Origin: an uncultured Collinsella sp. | Lineage (GTDB): Bacteria > Actinomycetota > Coriobacteriia > Coriobacteriales > Coriobacteriaceae | Assembly: GCA_900547285.1 (NCBI GenBank) | Contig: URGF01000073.1 | Location: 1 to 8,796, forward strand | Direction: 5' to 3' | Length of the DNA stretch: 8,796 nucleotides | Shown here: one piece after another, positions 5,901 through 8,796 of the stretch | Layout of the letters: each line of letters opens with the position of its first letter | Position numbering within the stretch: the first letter of the stretch is position 1 | Translations under genes and position numbers: made by a program | The notes under the pieces: generated by a model | The model's database searches: none | What the model saw: the letters and a program-made list of their open reading frames with translations, nothing else | Told to the model about the DNA's origin: nothing

Positions 5901-7376
5901 GGCCACGATGCGTATCTCACCGACGAGATCGCGCGCATGATGGGCGAGATGGGCTCCAAGGTTCCGATGATGATCAAGCTCGATGAGAGCGACGTCGCCG
6001 GTCCCATGGGCATTCGCGTGCGTTCGTTTATCGAGTCGGTCAACCGTCGTCGCGCGGAGGAGCGTGCCGAGGGCGCCCGGGTGCACGCGGTCCATCCGCT
6101 CGACGACCCGTATAAGGTCAAGTACACCAAGCGCGACCGGCACGACAAGATCGCGCTGGTCCCCAACACCTCCCATGCGTTCTGCAGGCTCATGACCGCG
6201 GCGATGCGCAATCAGGGCGTGCGCGCCGAGGCCCTTGATATCGGGCGCGAGGATGCCATCCGCCTGGGCAAACGCTATGTGCACAACGACATCTGCTTCC
6301 CCGCGCAAATCGTGATCGGCGAGGCGCTCGCGGCACTCAAGAGCGGTAAGTACGACCCGCACGACGTCGCCGTGGTGACTGGCAAGTATATCGGCGACTG
6401 CCGCCTGACGCACTACATGCCCCTGCTGCGCCGCGCGCTCGACGACGCGGGATACGACTATGTCCCGGTGCTCACCAACGACGACGTCGATGCCCACAAT
6501 GCGCATCCGGGCTTCAAGCTCGGCCTTGGCCCGAGCATCCAGATCGCCTACGGTCTTCCCATGATCGATGCCCTCGAGGCCATGCTTAGGCGCATCCGTC
6601 CCTACGAGCTCGAGAAGGGCGCGGCGGACGCTGCGTTCGACCGCGCGCTCGATGAGGTTATCGAGGGCATGGAGCGCTCCGGGCTGAGAGGCCAGGCGAC
6701 GGGTTTCAAACGCGCGCTTGCGATCATGGACGCCGTTCCGTACGACCGCTCGAACCCGCATCCGACCGTTCTCATCGTGGGCGAGTACCTGCTCAATTTC
6801 CATCTCGGCGCCAACCACGAGATCGAGCGCTACCTCGAGGACAACGGGCTCGAGGTCATCGAGGCGCGCATGACCGACGTGATCCGCAAGACCTATTTCT
6901 ACAAGCATGCGCAGTCGCGCGAGTTCCACGTCGACCTGTCGCTGCCCGAAAAGGCCTGGTACGCCACGGCGGACAACCTGTTCGAGCTCGCGCACGACCG
7001 TTGCGACCGCCTGGGCGCGGCGAGCCCGCTCTACGAGCCGCCGACGCGCATGCCCGAGCTCGTGCGCGCGAGCGATAAGATCCTGCACCATACGTTCGAT
7101 GCGGGCGAGGGCGTGCTGATTCCGGCGGAGATCCTCGAGCACGCCAAGCGCGGCTGCCGCAACTTCGTGATCCTGCAGCCGTTCGGGTGTCTGCCCAACC
7201 ATGTCGTGGGGCGCGGGCTCATCCATGCGCTCAAGGAGCAGTATCCCACGGCGCAGTTCCTGCCGCTCGACTACGATCCCGACGTGAGCTTCGCCAACGT
7301 GGAGAACCGTCTTCAGATGCTCATCATGAACGCCAAGGCGCAGGGGTGCGGTGAGGCGCATGGCGAGACCGCGTAA
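2937..7376 (+). CDS. Giant 2-hydroxyacyl-CoA dehydratase activase-type fusion protein (1479 aa)
   Basis: Cytosolic Fe-S protein of the family that fuses activase (BcrAD/BadFG, HgdC-like) and dehydratase-like (DUF2229, HgdB-like) parts. Activases use ATP to push one electron into a dehydratase that removes water from 2-hydroxyacyl-CoA through a ketyl radical. Module 1 (~3-265): phosphate loop DVGSTTTK 8-15, ELGGQDAK 100-107, cluster Cys130 (SCAGGTG) and Cys171. Module 2 (~335-600): DSGSTTTK 341-348, DIGGQDMK 439-446, Cys464, Cys468, Cys503. A four-Cys knot follows at 627/630/634/653. The DUF2229 region (~720-1035) carries SDTVCFPA with Cys773 and SFGCGHDAY with Cys988; a second dehydratase-like region (~1070-1470) carries NDICFPA with Cys1120, Cys1155 and QPFGCLPNH with Cys1418. 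Length is usual for the all-in-one form. No separate dehydratase subunit gene lies nearby. Substrate unknown. It overlaps the TetR gene and is probably repressed through the upstream palindrome. Confidence 0.92.
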   Translation: MALLVGLDVGSTTTKVYAMHEDMTEAWWGYRRHGACQTASVRAMLGELAERFPHESLRVAVTGSGARDIATALGASYVQEVVANALAISRFYPQTRCAIELGGQDAKMIFFRTNDKGDIEVADMRMNGSCAGGTGAFIDEMAKLMGVGTESGEFEQLASRGTTVHEVSGRCGVYAKTDIQPLLNEGIPTTDLALSALHAVARQTIGGLAQGIDIEPPVIFEGGTLAYNPTLVRVFREQLNLSDDQVIVPRDPQIMVARGATLSLTDMFASSQPIDLPDAFVRLDKLETVAPASGEGRLAQPFFATPAEQADFTARHGKETPAKGPDAYAPGETVRVALGIDSGSTTTKFALVDEAGELVDSFYASNNGRPLDVAQQGLVSLKNRWETAGVTLAIDAVGTTGYGEELFARAFHADYHTVETVAHARAACACVPDATFVLDIGGQDMKAIWLNHGVLTDIVVNEACSAGCGSFLEGFAKNLGIAVEDIATEAFSSKAPAVLGSRCTVFMNSSVVSEQRRGKGPGDIMAGLCRSIIENVFTKVIRVSNLNRLGDKVVVQGGTFRNDAVLRAFEQYLGKPVTRAPHPGLMGAIGIALLAREECRKGDAGTSFIGLDAVERFEHREFGGVTCRRCNNRCQRAVVAFGDGSLYVTGNRCPRGGAISWDELVREVPAAEELRPQGACEAQAPDTGRDRTAAAPNLFVDREKLLFESYPTVPVCGGRDVTIGIPRVLEFWDTMPFWSTFFSTLGFKVRVSGRSTKAMYERGLAHVTSDTVCFPAKLVHGHIRNLVDAGVDRIFMPIITTVPTENTASTSEWMCAVVKGYPYVMRNSDNPEERFGVPFDTPLFHWYDEGDRNRQLKAWCKETFDIDADLVAKATEQADRAQETFENQLQLRGRQVLENVREDGGYAVVIASRPYHNDPLVNHGLPKLFSERGIPVLTPDAVPGVCNVDLSNSRIDIVNNYHARMLSCAVIVASTPELELVQMGSFGCGHDAYLTDEIARMMGEMGSKVPMMIKLDESDVAGPMGIRVRSFIESVNRRRAEERAEGARVHAVHPLDDPYKVKYTKRDRHDKIALVPNTSHAFCRLMTAAMRNQGVRAEALDIGREDAIRLGKRYVHNDICFPAQIVIGEALAALKSGKYDPHDVAVVTGKYIGDCRLTHYMPLLRRALDDAGYDYVPVLTNDDVDAHNAHPGFKLGLGPSIQIAYGLPMIDALEAMLRRIRPYELEKGAADAAFDRALDEVIEGMERSGLRGQATGFKRALAIMDAVPYDRSNPHPTVLIVGEYLLNFHLGANHEIERYLEDNGLEVIEARMTDVIRKTYFYKHAQSREFHVDLSLPEKAWYATADNLFELAHDRCDRLGAASPLYEPPTRMPELVRASDKILHHTFDAGEGVLIPAEILEHAKRGCRNFVILQPFGCLPNHVVGRGLIHALKEQYPTAQFLPLDYDPDVSFANVENRLQMLIMNAKAQGCGEAHGETA

Positions 7377-8049
7377 GGACGCCGATGCGCCCGATGCGCG
7401 CACCCGTATCATCGAGGCGTTTTGGGAGCTCATCGAGAACAACAGCATCTTCGAGCTGTCGGTTGGCGAGGTGACCCGCGCCGCCCAGTGCAATCGCGGA
7501 ACGTTTTACTACTATTTTCACGATTTCGATGAACTCGTCGCCATCGCCATGACCCAGCTGCTGCAGGATAACGAGCTTATCACCGATGCCCTCTGGCATT
7601 TTTCGAGCGAGGGCGACCTTTCGGCGTTCGACCGGCGCGACGTCCGCTGCCTGCTGCGGCGCATCGTCATCACCATGAGGGCGGGTGCCGCCGAGCAGGT
7701 CGTGCAGGGCATCCATACGATCATCATCGACCGCGTGAGAGAGATCGTCCACCCCGACGGAGAAGAGCTCAAGGCAGATTCGAGCTTTGCGGTGGGCTTT
7801 CTGGTCTCGGGCATCATGGGCTTTGTGATGGCGGTCGGCTTTGCCCGGGAGGGCGGCGAGGAGATAGACCTCGAGCAGCTGGGGGACAGCGCGTGCGCGT
7901 ACCTGAGGGCGGTCGCCATGCAGACGGTTGAAACGGTCGCGCAAGTCGAGGGCGTCGATACATCCGAGCTGCTCGAACGCGTCTCCAAGGAGGCCGATGC
8001 CTATCGCGCATCGCGTGCGACGAGTCCCGACGTGGTGAAAGACGTCTAG
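7360..8049 (+). CDS. TetR/AcrR-family transcriptional regulator
   Basis: A 229-residue DNA-binding protein with the usual TetR plan: N-terminus MARPRKDADAPDARTRIIEA, helix-turn-helix at ~33-53 (ELSVGEVTRAAQCNRGTFYYYF, the classic TFYYYF recognition end), and a C-terminal helical ligand/dimer domain with a hydrophobic stretch at ~145-160. The ATG at 7360 gives the common MARPRK start and overlaps the preceding gene by 17 nt; a GTG at 7351, preceded by AGGGG, would add three residues and cannot be excluded. The overlap implies co-transcription and probably translational coupling, so the regulator is made with the enzyme. The likely target is the 21-bp palindrome at 2867-2887, forming a negative feedback loop. 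The ligand is unknown; an acyl-CoA or related acid is a guess from the neighbour. Confidence 0.9.
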   Translation: MARPRKDADAPDARTRIIEAFWELIENNSIFELSVGEVTRAAQCNRGTFYYYFHDFDELVAIAMTQLLQDNELITDALWHFSSEGDLSAFDRRDVRCLLRRIVITMRAGAAEQVVQGIHTIIIDRVREIVHPDGEELKADSSFAVGFLVSGIMGFVMAVGFAREGGEEIDLEQLGDSACAYLRAVAMQTVETVAQVEGVDTSELLERVSKEADAYRASRATSPDVVKDV

Positions 8050-8074
8050 GGTTTCTCTTGCGGGGCGCCCGTCG

Positions 8075-8102
8075 CGCATCGCGCGGTGAGTCCCGCGATG
8101 CG
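8075..8102. repeat. 9-bp inverted repeat after the TetR gene
   Basis: CGCATCGCG (8075-8083) and CGCGATGCG (8094-8102) are perfect complements around a 10-nt loop, 25 nt after the stop codon. The stem is very GC-rich but lacks a T-tract, so it may be a U-less or Rho-assisted terminator of the operon, as seen in high-GC actinobacteria. Role inferred. Confidence 0.5.
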
Positions 8103-8158
8103 GTCATAACCTGCATTCATGTGAGCCGGGTTTATAGATATTCCTCCAGCTGTTAACA

Positions 8159-8164
8159 TATACT
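8159..8164 (+). promoter_or_regulatory. Candidate -10 box for clpC
   Basis: TATACT, within an AT-rich island (8131-8170) that is unusual for this GC-rich window, is a good -10 match. No good -35 lies 16-18 nt upstream. I see no CtsR heptad repeat, CIRCE or HAIR (HspR) element nearby, so the stress control of this gene is not evident. Confidence 0.4.
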
Positions 8165-8182
8165 CCATATGGGTAAAGAGAC

Positions 8183-8210
8183 CAAAGCGCTGCCGCGGGG
8201 CGGCGCTTTG
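8183..8210 (+). promoter_or_regulatory. Stable hairpin in the clpC leader
   Basis: CAAAGCGCTGCC (8183-8194) pairs with 8199-8210 (GGCGGCGCTTTG, pairing via one G-U) over 12 bp with a GCGG tetraloop. Downstream is CGTTTGAAAA, not a true T-tract. It may be a weak terminator for read-through from the TetR operon or a 5' leader structure of clpC, depending on where transcription starts. Confidence 0.5.
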
Positions 8211-8220
8211 CGTTTGAAAA

Positions 8221-8246
8221 AACTAGCTCGTCTAAGAGGAACTAGC
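8221..8246 (+). promoter_or_regulatory. clpC ribosome site flanked by a direct repeat
   Basis: AAGAGGA (8234-8240) lies 6 nt before the ATG at 8247 and fixes the start. AACTAGC occurs at 8221-8227 and again at 8240-8246, a 19-nt period that brackets the ribosome site. The repeat could be a protein or RNA contact site or chance. Confidence 0.55.
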
Positions 8247-8796
8247 ATGTTAGACCGTTTTACCGATCGTGCGCGTAAGGTCATGTCCATGGCCAAGCAA
8301 GAAGCGCTCGATCTTCATTCAAATAAGGTGGGCACCGAGCACCTGCTGCTCGCGCTTGCCAAGGAGGACGAGGGCATTGCCGCCGAGGCGCTGCGTTCGC
8401 TCGACATCTCCTATGATGACATCATGGATACTCTCAAAGAGGTCCAGACCACGGTTCCCGAGCCCAGTGAGGAGACCGAGGCGGCCAAGCTCGCCTTTAC
8501 GCCGCTCGTCATTAGCGTGATGGAGCGTTCATTCCGCGTGGCGCGCGAGAACAACCAGACCTACGTGTCGACCGAGCACTTGCTGATCGGTATCGTCGAA
8601 GAGGGCAACGGCATGGCCATGGACATCCTCATGCGCCTGGGTGTGTCGTCCGCCTCCATCAAAAAGGCTATCGAGAAACTCACCGCCAAGGACCAGGACA
8701 AGAAGCGTCCGCTCGCCGGCGCCGGCGCCGGCCGTCCCGGTGCGGGTCTGCCGTTCTTTAGCGGCTCGGATGGCTCTCAGCAAAAGGGGAGCGGCA
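8247..8796 (+). CDS. clpC: ATP-dependent Clp protease ATP-binding subunit ClpC, N-terminal part, cut by the right edge
   Basis: The first 183 residues of a class I Clp/Hsp100 ATPase, which unfolds proteins and feeds them to the ClpP peptidase in the cytosol. The start MLDRFTDRARKVMSMAKQEA and the phrase VGTEHLLLAL (28-37) are the hallmark of the ClpC N-domain; a second copy, VSTEHLLIGI (107-116), completes the double Clp_N repeat (~1-145) that binds adaptors and substrates. From ~146 comes a flexible linker with AGAGAGRPGAG, encoded by a tandem GCCGGC run, and a Ser/Gly/Gln-rich stretch, leading to the first AAA+ module outside the window. ClpC rather than ClpB is indicated by the N-terminal sequence. 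It follows the activase-tetR operon on the same strand but has its own leader. Confidence 0.93.
   Translation, partial: MLDRFTDRARKVMSMAKQEALDLHSNKVGTEHLLLALAKEDEGIAAEALRSLDISYDDIMDTLKEVQTTVPEPSEETEAAKLAFTPLVISVMERSFRVARENNQTYVSTEHLLIGIVEEGNGMAMDILMRLGVSSASIKKAIEKLTAKDQDKKRPLAGAGAGRPGAGLPFFSGSDGSQQKGSG

Noticed and set aside
4914..7493. Very long minus-strand frame (859 codons) opposite the activase gene
   Set aside because: It is an antisense shadow produced by strong GC bias at third codon positions; the plus-strand product has clear conserved motifs throughout.
8717..8735. Tandem GCCGGC repeat in clpC
   Set aside because: It encodes the Ala/Gly linker after the ClpC N-domain; simple low-complexity coding sequence rather than a separate element.

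Overview
The window looks like chromosome from a high-GC, strictly anaerobic actinobacterium of the Coriobacteriia, most likely Collinsella or a close relative. This is inferred from the gene families, their protein style and the GC-rich codon use; no 16S or other taxonomic marker is present. The decisive metabolic hint is a giant 2-hydroxyacyl-CoA dehydratase activase-type protein, a radical-generating, oxygen-sensitive Fe-S enzyme family typical of anaerobes.

Layout, left to right. The first ~95 bases probably hold the 5' end of a minus-strand gene that leaves the window. Divergent from it is a single-chain ThrE-type threonine/serine exporter with a very acidic N-terminal extension (224-1792). 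A 314-bp intergenic stretch follows. It holds two adjacent inverted repeats resembling a REP/REPIN-type element (1793-1895), then a strong intrinsic terminator (2013-2062), then a small hairpin that buries the ribosome binding site of the next gene. That gene (2107-2655) encodes a four-helix DUF2798-type membrane protein. A second intergenic region (2656-2936) has a 9-bp inverted repeat, another intrinsic terminator (2822-2854) and a perfect 21-bp palindrome (2867-2887) just upstream of a likely promoter.

The centre is a two-gene operon: a 1479-residue protein made of two ASKHA-type activase modules plus 2-hydroxyglutaryl-CoA dehydratase-like modules (2937-7376), and an overlapping TetR-family regulator (7360-8049). 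The simplest reading is an autoregulated circuit in which the TetR protein binds the palindrome and represses both genes until a ligand, perhaps an acyl-CoA, is present. The substrate cannot be told from sequence.

At the right edge, after a leader with hairpins and a short direct repeat, the gene for the Clp ATPase ClpC begins (8247 to the end) and is cut by the window. I see no tRNA, rRNA, CRISPR array, phage or transposase gene. The parts most worth a second look are the giant dehydratase/activase with its predicted operator and regulator, the REPIN-like element, and the terminator plus ribosome-site hairpin in front of the DUF2798 gene.
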